Assembly (NCBI GenBank): GCA_023396225.1
Contig: JAEWWT010000015.1
Span: 1-64,000, forward strand
Origin: Bacillota bacterium
GTDB lineage: Bacteria; Bacillota; Clostridia; Oscillospirales; Ruminococcaceae
DNA length: 64,000 bases
Reading direction: 5' to 3'
Numbering within the stretch: position 1 is the stretch's first letter; each line of letters starts with the position of its first letter. Of this stretch, positions 41,242 through 49,913 are shown one piece after another. The translations under genes were made by a program, and so were the position numbers. The notes beneath the pieces were generated by a model. That model was not told the origin of the DNA. It did not search any database and was given only the letters and a program-made list of their open reading frames with translations.

Positions 41242-41754
41242 ATGCCAAGTGCAAAGATTCTTGAATCAAAGAAAGCAAAGGTTGAAGCAGTTACTGAACT
41301 CCTCAAGAATTCCGTTTCTGGTGTTATCGTTGACTATAAGGGTATTACAGTTGAAGAAGACACTAAGCTCAGAAAGGAACTCAGAGAAGCAGGTGTTAAC
41401 TACTTCGTAGAAAAGAACTCAATTCTTCGTTTCGCAGTTAAGAATGCTGGTCTTGAAGGCTTAGCAGACGTTCTTGAAGGAACATCAGCTATCGCTGTTT
41501 CAAATGAAGATCAGACTGCTCCTGCAAGAATCCTCGGCAAGTTTGCTAAGGATCACGAAAAGAAGTTCAACCTCAAGGCTGGTTACATTGAGGGTGAGAT
41601 TTACGACGAAAAGGGTGTTACAGCTCTTTCCAAGATTCCTTCAAAGGACGTTCTTCTTTCACAGCTTGTTGGCGCACTTCAAGGTCCTATGCAGAAGCTT
41701 GCTGCTACTGTTAAGGCTGTTGCTGATAAGAAGGCAGAAGAAGAGGCTGCTTGA
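41242..41754 (+). CDS. rplJ: 50S ribosomal protein L10
   Basis: 170 residues, SD GGAGGTG. The N-terminal globular domain (AKVEAVTELLKNSVSGVIVDYKGITVEEDTKLR) binds 23S rRNA at the stalk base, and the C-terminal helix (LVGALQGPMQKLAATVKAVADKKAEEEAA) carries L7/L12 dimers. It also represses its own mRNA through the leader upstream. High use of frequent codons fits strong expression. Confidence 0.99.
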   Translation: MPSAKILESKKAKVEAVTELLKNSVSGVIVDYKGITVEEDTKLRKELREAGVNYFVEKNSILRFAVKNAGLEGLADVLEGTSAIAVSNEDQTAPARILGKFAKDHEKKFNLKAGYIEGEIYDEKGVTALSKIPSKDVLLSQLVGALQGPMQKLAATVKAVADKKAEEEAA

Positions 41755-41807
41755 TTTTGCAGTCCTACATTAAATTAAATTTATAAAAATTAAAGGAGAT
41801 TATTATC

Positions 41808-42182
41808 ATGGCTTCAGAGAAAGTTTTAAAATTTGTTGAAGATATCAAGGCTCTGTCAGTTCTTGAACTCGCTGAGCTCGTAGAGGCTATTCAGGAAGAA
41901 TTTGGCGTAACAGCTGCTGTTGCAGTTGCTGGTCCTGCTGCTGGTGCTGCTGGTGCAGCTGAAGCAGAAAAGACAGAATTCGATGTAGTTCTTGCTTCAT
42001 TCGGAGAAAAGAAGATGGACGTTATTAAGGCTGTTAAGGATATTTGCGGTCTTTCACTTAAGGAAGCTAAGGAACTCGTTGAAGCTGCTCCTAAGGCTAT
42101 CAAGGAAGGTGCTTCAAAGGCTGACGCTGAAGACCTCAAGACAAAGCTTGAAGCTGTTGGCGCAACAATCGAACTTAAGTAA
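41808..42182 (+). CDS. rplL: 50S ribosomal protein L7/L12
   Basis: 124 residues. N-terminal dimerisation domain (VLKFVEDIKALSVLELAELVEAIQEEFGV), Ala/Gly hinge (about 40-52), and C-terminal factor-binding domain (KTEFDVVLASFGEKKMDVIKAVKDICGLSLKEAKELVEAAPK). It recruits translation GTPases to the ribosome. SD AAAGGAG; 53 bases after rplJ; terminated at 42205-42236. Confidence 0.99.
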   Translation: MASEKVLKFVEDIKALSVLELAELVEAIQEEFGVTAAVAVAGPAAGAAGAAEAEKTEFDVVLASFGEKKMDVIKAVKDICGLSLKEAKELVEAAPKAIKEGASKADAEDLKTKLEAVGATIELK

Positions 42183-42204
42183 TTTAAATATTGATATCGC
42201 TTTT

Positions 42205-42236
42205 AAAAGCACTCTGTTTTACAGGGTGCTTTTTTC
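42205..42236 (+). terminator. Terminator after rplL
   Basis: Stem AAAAGCACTCTGT/ACAGGGTGCTTTT with one T-G pair, followed by a T-run. Confidence 0.88.
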
Positions 42237-42280
42237 TGTATATTTTTCTATTTTTATTTAAAAAAATACGGTATAAACTG

Positions 42281-42309
42281 TTGACATTTTAGGGAGTTGT
42301 ATGTATAAT
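42281..42309 (+). promoter_or_regulatory. Consensus sigma-A promoter of the Ter operon
   Basis: TTGACA 42281-42286, 17-bp spacer, TATAAT 42304-42309; the only strong promoter I see for the whole 42.4-51.2 kb same-strand run. Confidence 0.85.
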
Positions 42310-42367
42310 TTTAAGTATATATTATATAACATATATTATCAAAATCTAAGTGAAAAGAGGAAACATT

Positions 42368-43009
42368 ATGTCTGAATTTTCAAGAAGACTTCCCGTTTAT
42401 CTGTTACTTGATACATCGGGTTCAATGTCAGGGGATCCTATAGAAGCAGTAAAACAGGGTATGAAGGCTCTTATATCTGAACTAAGGGGAGATCCTCAGG
42501 CTCTTGAAACGGCATATCTTTCGGTAATTACATTTAATTCCTCTGCAAGACAGGTTTCACCGCTTACAGAGCTTATGCTGTTTAAAGAACCACAAATTAA
42601 TGCAGGAGGTGCTACTGCTCTCGGTGCTGCATTGAGATTACTTACAGACTGTATAAATAGTGAGGTAAAAAAATCTACTGAATCTCAGAAGGGTGACTGG
42701 AAGCCGCTTGTATTTCTTCTGACAGACGGCGCTCCTACAGATGACTGGCGACAGGCTGCAGAGGAACTTAAAAAGGTTAAGCCTGCTAACATCATTGCAT
42801 GCGCTGCAGGTGCATATGCAGATACAACCGTTCTTAAGGAAATCACTGAATGCGTTATAATGATGAATACCCTGTCTGCAGGAGATCTTGCACAGTTCTT
42901 TGCATGGGTATCAGGATCAATTAAAATGTCATCAAAGAGCCTTGATTCAAAGCCTGGCGCAAATATTGAACTTCCGCCTCCACCACAGGGTTTTGTAATT
43001 GTTCCTTAA
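42368..43009 (+). CDS. terY: TerY-like von Willebrand factor A protein
   Basis: 213 residues from the ATG at 42368 (SD AAGAGGAAA; a GTG at 42350 precedes it and is rejected). One vWA domain with intact MIDAS: DTSGSMSGDP (about 16-25), Thr in GGATALGAAL, Asp in LTDGAPTDDW, so it should bind a divalent metal and a protein ligand. The C-terminus ends in a Pro patch (ELPPPPQGFVIVP). TerY proteins are cytoplasmic partners of a PP2C phosphatase and a kinase in the TerY-P triad; both follow here. Confidence 0.9.
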   Translation: MSEFSRRLPVYLLLDTSGSMSGDPIEAVKQGMKALISELRGDPQALETAYLSVITFNSSARQVSPLTELMLFKEPQINAGGATALGAALRLLTDCINSEVKKSTESQKGDWKPLVFLLTDGAPTDDWRQAAEELKKVKPANIIACAAGAYADTTVLKEITECVIMMNTLSAGDLAQFFAWVSGSIKMSSKSLDSKPGANIELPPPPQGFVIVP

Positions 43010-43034
43010 TTGTATTTTCAAACTGAGGTGTAAG

Positions 43035-44306
43035 ATGAAAAATAAAGATAAGTCTGAATCTGTTGTTAATAATACAGAAGAAGCACAAGTAACGCTTTCA
43101 AATCTTGATGTAACGGCACATACGGCATCTCTTTGGAAGTACATTCCAATACCTGAGACGCCTGAACCGTTTCCGGAATATACAAATAGTTATTTTAAAA
43201 ACGGATCAGTTGAGATTATTTCTGCCCGTGTGCGTGGAAAAAAGCATAAGCATGAGGGTACGAACTGTGATGACTGGTATGAGTTTGGTATGCTTGACGA
43301 CTGCATTTTTGCTGCCGTTTCAGACGGCGCAGGCTCAAAGCACTTTTCAAGAATAGGTGCTAAAATCAGTTGTCAGACACTCATAGAAAATATTAAAAAT
43401 GAATATCTGAATATATTCAAGGAAGATAACAAAATTAGGGATAATCTTGCCTTGCCGCTTGATAGTACTGAATTTACCGAAACATGTTCAAGACTTGCTT
43501 CTGTATTGCAGCAAGGCGTTATTACTGCGCGAAATGAAGTAAAGAAAGCATTTGATGAGCGTAAGGATAAAGTGGAATATGAAATTAAGCCAGGTAAGGC
43601 TCCGGAATATAAAGACTTCTCCTCCACATTGCTTGCCGCAGTAATTATTCCTGTTAATGTTGAAAAGTCAACCGAACATCTTATAATTACCGTGCAGATC
43701 GGTGACGGATGTATTTCTTCAATTAATAAAAAGGCTGAATTTTCTGATGCGCTCAGACTTCTAGGCACTGCTGACGGTGGTTCTTTTGCCGGTGAAACAG
43801 ACTTTCTGACATCTTCGTCAATGGGTACTGAAGAGGAACTTAAAAAGCGTACCAAGATTCAGCGCAGAAAAATATCAACAGTGATGCTTATGTCAGATGG
43901 TGTTGCAGATGATTATTATCCGAACAAACCGCAGATGTTAAGATTATATACGGATTTATTGCTTAACGGAATTATAACTCTTGACGGTTCTGTAAACACT
44001 GTTACAGATGCGAACAGAAAGTTTATTAGCAATGTGCCTGAACCTCTTGAATATCCATGGGTTAATGACGGAGACGTTAAGTATACATTACAGTATTCAA
44101 ACAATGTAATCAATAATGCAGGTATATCTCTTGAAGAACTCTGGAAAAATACTGACGTTCAGAGAATTGCATCTCTTGAAAGTTTCGGCAAGAAGATTGA
44201 CGGTGATGACAGTTCTGAAAAATTACTGACATGGCTTGATAATTATGTTGAAAGAGGTTCATTTGACGACAGAACTTTAATTATTATCAATTTGGGGGAT
44301 AAATAA
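43035..44306 (+). CDS. PP2C-like protein phosphatase of the TerY triad
   Basis: 423 residues from the ATG at 43035 (SD GAGGTG; a longer frame overlaps terY). A divergent PPM/PP2C fold: KHKHEGTNCDDWYEFG with the metal-ligand Asp pair, CIFAAVSDGAGSKHFSRIGA (the DG of motif 2), LMSDGVADDYYP near the C-terminus, and a final Asp in GSFDDRTLIIIN. The first 50 residues are polar and may be a flexible extension. It probably reverses phosphorylation by the downstream kinase. Gene order vWA-PP2C-kinase is as in known TerY-P modules. Stop and next start overlap (ATAATGAG). Confidence 0.85.
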   Translation: MKNKDKSESVVNNTEEAQVTLSNLDVTAHTASLWKYIPIPETPEPFPEYTNSYFKNGSVEIISARVRGKKHKHEGTNCDDWYEFGMLDDCIFAAVSDGAGSKHFSRIGAKISCQTLIENIKNEYLNIFKEDNKIRDNLALPLDSTEFTETCSRLASVLQQGVITARNEVKKAFDERKDKVEYEIKPGKAPEYKDFSSTLLAAVIIPVNVEKSTEHLIITVQIGDGCISSINKKAEFSDALRLLGTADGGSFAGETDFLTSSSMGTEEELKKRTKIQRRKISTVMLMSDGVADDYYPNKPQMLRLYTDLLLNGIITLDGSVNTVTDANRKFISNVPEPLEYPWVNDGDVKYTLQYSNNVINNAGISLEELWKNTDVQRIASLESFGKKIDGDDSSEKLLTWLDNYVERGSFDDRTLIIINLGDK

Positions 44307-45784
44307 TGAGCAGAATAGAAGATGCAGTCCTTGATAACGGGCGGCGTATTTCATATGTTGTTACAGATAATCCTCCGAGGGGTGGTATGAAATATACATA
44401 CTTTTCTCCTGATAAGTCATATGTTGTTCAGTTTTTCAATGAGCCTTCAAAGATAGATATTAATACCCGTTCACGTATTGAAGCAATTATCGGAAGGTAT
44501 AATCCGACATTGCCTGAAACTAAGGGCGGAGCTATCGGCAACGATGAAAAGATGGCAGAGTATTTTGCAAACAGATTCTGCTGGCCTACTAATATTGTTG
44601 TGTCACCTGAATTCGGACTTGTTTCTCCTGCATATCCGCAAAACTTTTTCTTTGGTGAGGGGGCTTCAAAGCTTCTTCAGCTGAAGGGTAAGGATAAAAA
44701 AAGTAACTGGTTTACATCAAGTAACAGAAGATTTCTTGACAAAAGTGAGCTTGGTGATTTCAGATCAATGCTTCAGATGTCGCTTCTTCTTGCGCGTTCA
44801 ATAAGAAGACTACATCAGGCAGGTCTTGCTCATTCCGACCTTTCGAACAACAACGTTCTTATTGATCCGAAAACAGGAAATTGTGTAGTAATTGACATAG
44901 ATTCGCTCGTTGTACCTGGTCTGTATCCGCCTGAGGTTGCCGGAACAAGAGGATATATTGCTCCTGAAGTGCTTTCAACAATGGAGCTGGATTATTCTGA
45001 CCCGAGGAGAAAAACTCCAAGCTCTTATACTGATCTACATGCGCTTGCTGTGCTTATTTATGAATATCTTTTCTGCCGTCACCCGCTTATGGGACCAAAG
45101 ATTTTTTCCACTGTGTCAGCAGAAGAGGATGATTTCTTAGGACTTGGACCGAAGGCTTTGTTTATTGAGCATCCATCGGATACATCAAACAGACCTGTTG
45201 TTCTGCGAGGAGAAATCAAGGATCTTGGACCTATCCTTGAAAAGCTTTTTATCAGGGCTTTTGTTGACGGGCTGCATAATCCTGACCTCAGACCTACTGC
45301 AATGGAGTGGGAGAGAGGTCTTGTACAGACATGGGATCTTCTTCATCGCTGTTCAAATCCTGACTGTGAAAAGAAATGGTTTGTAATGAGCGACATGAAT
45401 AATCCTGTATGTCCTTTTTGTAAGACTAAAGTAACAGACAAGGAACTTGTAAGGTTTACATTAAAGCAGGAAGTCAGGGGACATAATGGCCAGTGGCGTT
45501 CATATTCAGAGCTTGATGTGGTCAACAATACACCACTTTTCAAATGGCATACTCAAAGCAGTATTTTCCCTGATGAAAAGGCAGATAAAACCTTGCAGGC
45601 GTATGTCTGCAATCATAACAATTCATGGTATCTGGTCAATCAATCGGCGACAGGAATGCTTTCGCCTCTTGGCAATCCTGTTCCTGCCGGTCAGGCCATA
45701 CATCTTGAAAATGGAACAGTATTCAAAGCTTCAAGGGAAAACAGAGGTATTCTTGTTGAAGTAACTATAAAAAAAAATTATTAG
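44306..45784 (+). CDS. Protein kinase-like protein with zinc ribbon and C-terminal beta domain
   Basis: 492 residues. Kinase-like domain about 1-330: nucleotide loop PPRGGMKYTYF, catalytic loop HSDLSNNNVLID (normally HRDxxxxN), DFG-equivalent IDIDSL, and activation/substrate segment AGTRGYIAPEVLS. Then a zinc ribbon about 350-375 (CSNPDCEKKW, CPFCKTK) and an all-beta tail about 385-492 resembling an FHA-like fold (QSATGMLSPLGNPVPAGQAIHLENG). The usual VAIK lysine is not obvious (YVVQFF at that place). It matches the STK-zinc-ribbon member of the TerY-P triad. The start overlaps the phosphatase stop, so the two should be made in fixed ratio. Confidence 0.85.
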   Translation: MSRIEDAVLDNGRRISYVVTDNPPRGGMKYTYFSPDKSYVVQFFNEPSKIDINTRSRIEAIIGRYNPTLPETKGGAIGNDEKMAEYFANRFCWPTNIVVSPEFGLVSPAYPQNFFFGEGASKLLQLKGKDKKSNWFTSSNRRFLDKSELGDFRSMLQMSLLLARSIRRLHQAGLAHSDLSNNNVLIDPKTGNCVVIDIDSLVVPGLYPPEVAGTRGYIAPEVLSTMELDYSDPRRKTPSSYTDLHALAVLIYEYLFCRHPLMGPKIFSTVSAEEDDFLGLGPKALFIEHPSDTSNRPVVLRGEIKDLGPILEKLFIRAFVDGLHNPDLRPTAMEWERGLVQTWDLLHRCSNPDCEKKWFVMSDMNNPVCPFCKTKVTDKELVRFTLKQEVRGHNGQWRSYSELDVVNNTPLFKWHTQSSIFPDEKADKTLQAYVCNHNNSWYLVNQSATGMLSPLGNPVPAGQAIHLENGTVFKASRENRGILVEVTIKKNY

Positions 45785-45846
45785 ACTATAATTAACAAAG
45801 TCAGTCAATAATATCATTGTTGATTAAATCAGAGGAGGATATATTA

Positions 45847-48612
45847 ATGAATTTTGAGGGACTTAACGATCAACAGGTTGAGCAATCCCGTGCAGAAAAT
45901 GGTACCAATAAGTTATCGGAGCTGAAGGGCGAAACATTCTGGGATAAGCTGAAGGTTAATTTTGGCGATCCTATGATAAAAATACTTATTGTTGCTCTTA
46001 TCGTAAATGTAGTAATCTATATTTTGAGTGTAACAGGAGTAATTCATGCAGAAGTTGAGTGGTATGAACCTCTCGGTATTGCAATTGCAGTATGTCTTGC
46101 AACATTTGTTTCCACAATATCAGAATATAACAATGAAACTGCTTTCCAGAAGCTTCAGGATGAGGCATCAAAGATTTTATGCAAGGTTTACAGAAACGGA
46201 AACATAGTTGAAATATCAATCGACGAAATCGTTGTTGATGATGTTGTTCTTCTTCAATCAGGTGATAAAATACCTGCTGACGGTATTCTGATTGATGGTG
46301 ACCTCAAGGTAGACCAGTCAGTTCTTAACGGTGAAGCTAAGGAAGCAACCAAAAAAGTTATGCCTGATGACTATAAGGACGAATCAGTTGCCCTTGATAC
46401 TCTGAATCCTTACAAGATTTTCAGAGGAACAATTGTATGTACAGGTAATGCTGTGATGAAGGTTGTTACTGTTGGCGACAAGTCTGAATACGGTAAGATT
46501 GCTGCTGAACTCCAGCAGGATGATGATAGAGAATCACCGCTTAAGGTTAAGCTTTCAGGTCTTGCAGACGGCATAAGCAAGTTTGGTTATATCGGTGGTA
46601 TTGCTATTGCAGTTGCTTTGCTTTTTTCAAGAATTTCTCTTGAAAGCGGTGGAGCAGATTTATATTTTCAGAACACACAGCTTGTTGCACAGCTTATAAA
46701 GGACGTTCTTGACGCTGTAATTCTTGCTGTAATCATTATAGTTATGGCTGTTCCTGAGGGACTCCCACTTATGATTGCAATTGTATCCGCACTTAACATG
46801 AGAAAGATGCTCAAGGATAACGTTCTTGTAAGAAAGATTGCTGGTATTGAAACAGCTGGAAGTCTTAACATTCTCTTTTCTGATAAGACAGGAACGATTA
46901 CAAAGGGCAAGCTTGAAGTAGTTACATTTGTTGACGGCTATGGTACAGATTTTAAGGCTTACGAAGAAGTAACAGGTAAGATGGGCGATCTTCTTACAAT
47001 GTCCATTTTTGATAATACAACCGCAGTAGTGAACGGCAAAAAGGTTGTCGGAGGAAATGCTACTGAAAGAGCTGTTGTAGGTTTTGCAGCAGGAAAAGGG
47101 AAGTCCGTTGAGGCTGAAAAGATTGCTTCAATTCCATTCAACAGTGACAATAAATATTCCGCAACAACAGTTAAATATCAGGGCAAGACAATGACACTTA
47201 TCAAGGGTGCTCCTGAAAAGATTCTTCAGAAGTGCAGCTTTTTCTTTGATAAGGACGGAAACAAGATTTCTATTGCTGACAACTGGATAGTTGAAGAAAA
47301 AATAGATGAGCTTGCTAAGAGAGCTATACGTGTACTTGGCATAGCTATTGCTGATGAAGAAATTGAAGATGACAAGCTTCCTGACGGAAAGTGGACATAT
47401 CTTGGACTACTTGGTATCAGAGACGAAGTTCGTCCTGAATCCGTTACAGCTATCAAGGAGGTTCAGGGTGCCGGCGTTCAGGTTGTTATGATCACAGGTG
47501 ACAGAAAGGATACAGCCGTTGCCATTGCAACAGAAGCGGGACTTCTCAATTGCGAAAACCCTGTTATCCTCACTTCGGACGAACTTGCTGTTATGTCTGA
47601 TGATGAAATCAAGAAAGTGCTTCCGCAGATAAGGGTTATTTCAAGAGCGCTGCCTTCCGATAAATCACGTCTTGTAAGGCTTGCACAGGAGCTTAACCTT
47701 GTTGCAGGTATGACAGGCGACGGTGTTAATGACTCTCCTGCACTTAAAAAGGCTGATGTCGGTTTTGCAATGGGTGGCGGAACAGAAGTTGCTAAGGAAG
47801 CTTCCGATATTGTTATTATGGATGACAACTTCAATTCAATTGATAAAGCCATTCTTTACGGAAGAACAATTTTCAACTCAATCAGAAAGTTTATCATATT
47901 CCAGCTTACAATTAATGTAACTGCAGTTGCAATTTCATTTATCTGTCCGCTTCTTGGTATGGAAAATCCTCTTACAATTACTCAGATTCTCTGGGTTAAC
48001 CTTGTAATGGATACACTTGCTGCTCTTGCATTCGGCGGCGAACCTGCACTTCACAGATACATGGAAGAAAAGCCAAAGTCAAGGGATGAGGCAATTGTTT
48101 CAAAGAGTATGTGGTCACAGATTTTCACAGGAGCTGCTTGGGCATTTATCATAAGTCTTTGTTTCCTGCTTGTAACACCACTTCAGAATATTTTCCTTAA
48201 TCAAGATGCGGCTCAGTACACAGCATATACTGACAGCGTAAGTTCAACCAACGCAGTATTTATGGTTCCTAACCCTGCAAATGCTGGAGGTATAACCACA
48301 GCTGATGATCTGTTCAAGTTCATGTTCACCGGTTACTTTACATTGTTTATCTTCATTGCAGTATTCAATGCCTTCAATGCAAGAACAGACCGTGTGAATC
48401 TTTTTGACAGTATTGGTAAAAACGCTGGCTTTTTAAAGATTTTAGGAATTATTGTTGTAATTCAGATTTTAATGACATACCTTGGCAGAGATATAATGAA
48501 TTGTTATGGATTGAGCGCAGTGCAATGGCTTGTAGTAATAGGTCTTGCAATTACAATTATTCCTGTTGATCTTATCAGAAAACTTATTGTAAACAGAAAG
48601 AAGGAAGCATAA
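45847..48612 (+). CDS. P-type Ca2+-transporting ATPase (P2B/PMCA-like)
   Basis: 921 residues from the ATG at 45847 (SD GAGGAGG). Cation-transporter N domain, actuator loop with VLNGEAKEA, M4 motif MAVPEGLPLMIA (a PEGL calcium-type site), phosphorylation site SDKTGTITKGKLE, nucleotide domain with KGAPEKIL, hinge MTGDGVNDSPALKKADVGFAMG, and six C-terminal helices (NLVMDTLAALAFGGEP). Exports cytosolic Ca2+. There is no calmodulin-type tail. It sits between the TerY triad and the terD genes, overlapping the first terD by one base, so calcium transport and calcium-binding TerD proteins are coexpressed. Confidence 0.95.
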   Translation: MNFEGLNDQQVEQSRAENGTNKLSELKGETFWDKLKVNFGDPMIKILIVALIVNVVIYILSVTGVIHAEVEWYEPLGIAIAVCLATFVSTISEYNNETAFQKLQDEASKILCKVYRNGNIVEISIDEIVVDDVVLLQSGDKIPADGILIDGDLKVDQSVLNGEAKEATKKVMPDDYKDESVALDTLNPYKIFRGTIVCTGNAVMKVVTVGDKSEYGKIAAELQQDDDRESPLKVKLSGLADGISKFGYIGGIAIAVALLFSRISLESGGADLYFQNTQLVAQLIKDVLDAVILAVIIIVMAVPEGLPLMIAIVSALNMRKMLKDNVLVRKIAGIETAGSLNILFSDKTGTITKGKLEVVTFVDGYGTDFKAYEEVTGKMGDLLTMSIFDNTTAVVNGKKVVGGNATERAVVGFAAGKGKSVEAEKIASIPFNSDNKYSATTVKYQGKTMTLIKGAPEKILQKCSFFFDKDGNKISIADNWIVEEKIDELAKRAIRVLGIAIADEEIEDDKLPDGKWTYLGLLGIRDEVRPESVTAIKEVQGAGVQVVMITGDRKDTAVAIATEAGLLNCENPVILTSDELAVMSDDEIKKVLPQIRVISRALPSDKSRLVRLAQELNLVAGMTGDGVNDSPALKKADVGFAMGGGTEVAKEASDIVIMDDNFNSIDKAILYGRTIFNSIRKFIIFQLTINVTAVAISFICPLLGMENPLTITQILWVNLVMDTLAALAFGGEPALHRYMEEKPKSRDEAIVSKSMWSQIFTGAAWAFIISLCFLLVTPLQNIFLNQDAAQYTAYTDSVSSTNAVFMVPNPANAGGITTADDLFKFMFTGYFTLFIFIAVFNAFNARTDRVNLFDSIGKNAGFLKILGIIVVIQILMTYLGRDIMNCYGLSAVQWLVVIGLAITIIPVDLIRKLIVNRKKEA

Positions 48613-49202
48613 TGTCAGTAAATCTTCAGAAAGGTCAAAAAATTGATCTTACAAAAGGAAACAGTTCTCTGACAAGAGTTGTTGTTGGTCTTGGATGGGA
48701 TGAGGCTCAGAGAAGTTCCGGCTTTTTCGGATCAAAACCACAGAGCATTGACTGTGATGCTTCAGCAATTATGTGTAATTTTGATGGAAAGCTTATTGCA
48801 AATGAGGACGTAATATATTATAATAATCTTAGACATAAAAGTGGGGCTGTCTGTCATATGGGTGATAATCTCACAGGTCAGGGCGACGGTGATGATGAAC
48901 AGGTAATTGTTGATCTTAATTCTGTTCCTGAACAGTACGGCAGAATTACTTTTGTTGTTACAATTTATCAGGCAAGGGAACGTGGACAGGACTTCGGTAT
49001 GATTAAAAATGCTTTCATCAGAATTGTTGATGCTTCAAACAACAAGGAATTGATGAAGTATAATCTCAGCGAAAATTACGCAGGAAGAACTGCTATGATT
49101 TTCGGAGAGCTTTACAGACATAACGGAGAATGGAAATTCAGCGCTGTCGGCGAACCTACAAACGATAACGGCATTAATGAAATTACAAGAAGATTTGTAT
49201 AA
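48612..49202 (+). CDS. terD: TerD-family calcium-binding stress protein, copy 1
   Basis: 196 residues. N-terminus SVNLQKGQKIDLTKGN; core GLGWDEAQRSS, DCDASAIMC, EDVIYYNNLRHKSGAV, and the Ca2+-binding loop GDNLTGQGDGDDEQVIVDL (about 92-110), then VVTIYQAR and GELYRHNGEWKFSAVG. This is a full canonical TerD domain. TerD proteins bind two Ca2+ and form assemblies at the membrane in tellurite, phage and oxidative-stress phenotypes. ATG overlaps the ATPase stop (AATG). The SxSGF insertion near residue 35 distinguishes it from copy 2. Confidence 0.95.
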   Translation: MSVNLQKGQKIDLTKGNSSLTRVVVGLGWDEAQRSSGFFGSKPQSIDCDASAIMCNFDGKLIANEDVIYYNNLRHKSGAVCHMGDNLTGQGDGDDEQVIVDLNSVPEQYGRITFVVTIYQARERGQDFGMIKNAFIRIVDASNNKELMKYNLSENYAGRTAMIFGELYRHNGEWKFSAVGEPTNDNGINEITRRFV

Positions 49203-49216
49203 TTTATAATTATAAT

Positions 49217-49253
49217 ACGCTTTCATCCGCCGGAAATAACCGGCGGTCAGCGT
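49217..49253 (+). terminator. Intercistronic hairpin between terD copies
   Basis: Perfect 7-bp CCGCCGG/CCGGCGG stem with a 6-base loop and outer ACGCT/AGCGT pair, but no T-run. Probably attenuates or stabilises mRNA rather than ending it. Confidence 0.5.
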
Positions 49254-49290
49254 AAATATATAAAAATTCACTTGAAGGGATGATTGCAAA

Positions 49291-49875
49291 ATGGGTGTTA
49301 ATCTTTCAAAAGGTCAGAGGGTAAGTCTTGAGAAGTCAATGACTATGGCTCTTATTGGACTTGGATGGGATACAAATAAGTATGACGGAAGCTTCGATTT
49401 TGACCTTGATGCCAGCGCATTTGTTCTCGGAGAAAACGGTAAAGTTACAAGGGATGAGGATTTTATCTTCTACAATAACCTTGTTCATTCAAGTGGTGCT
49501 GTAAAGCATACTGGTGATAACCTGACAGGCGAAGGAGACGGCGATGACGAAATTATTGTTATTGACTTCACAAAAATGCCTGCTGATGTTTCAAAGGTTG
49601 CTATCACAGTTACAATACACGATGCACAGGCAAGAAGCCAGAATTTCGGACAGGTATCCAATGCTTATGTAAGAGTAGCAAAGATGTCAAACGAAAACGA
49701 TACTGCGGGTGAAGAAGTTCTCAGATATGATCTTGCTGAAGATTTTTCTATTGAAACTGCAATTGTAGTTTGTGAAATTTATCGTCACGATACAAGCTGG
49801 AAGTTCAATGCTGTAGGTGCAGGATATCAGGGTGGACTTGCAGCTTTGTGCAGGAGTTTTGGAGTTAATGTTTAA
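49291..49875 (+). CDS. terD: TerD-family calcium-binding stress protein, copy 2
   Basis: 194 residues. GVNLSKGQRVSLEK, LIGLGWDTNKYDG, DLDASAFVLGENGKV, DEDFIFYNNLVHSSGAV, and the intact acidic loop GDNLTGEGDGDDEIIVID. It ends VGAGYQGGLAALCRSFGVNV, the usual TerD/TerE C-terminus, which copy 1 lacks. Likely forms homo- or hetero-oligomers with copy 1. SD AAGGGATG 11 bases upstream is somewhat distant. The 88-base gap before it holds a hairpin. Confidence 0.96.
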   Translation: MGVNLSKGQRVSLEKSMTMALIGLGWDTNKYDGSFDFDLDASAFVLGENGKVTRDEDFIFYNNLVHSSGAVKHTGDNLTGEGDGDDEIIVIDFTKMPADVSKVAITVTIHDAQARSQNFGQVSNAYVRVAKMSNENDTAGEEVLRYDLAEDFSIETAIVVCEIYRHDTSWKFNAVGAGYQGGLAALCRSFGVNV

Positions 49876-49913
49876 GCACATGTTAGATTTATAACTGGAA
49901 TGGGAGAGATATT

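Noticed and set aside
41891..42139. Minus-strand ORF within rplL
   Set aside because: Ala/Ser-rich antisense shadow of the ribosomal protein gene, without SD or homology.
44478..45764. Several long alternative frames inside the kinase gene
   Set aside because: They are shadows of a single well-supported frame with kinase and zinc-ribbon motifs.
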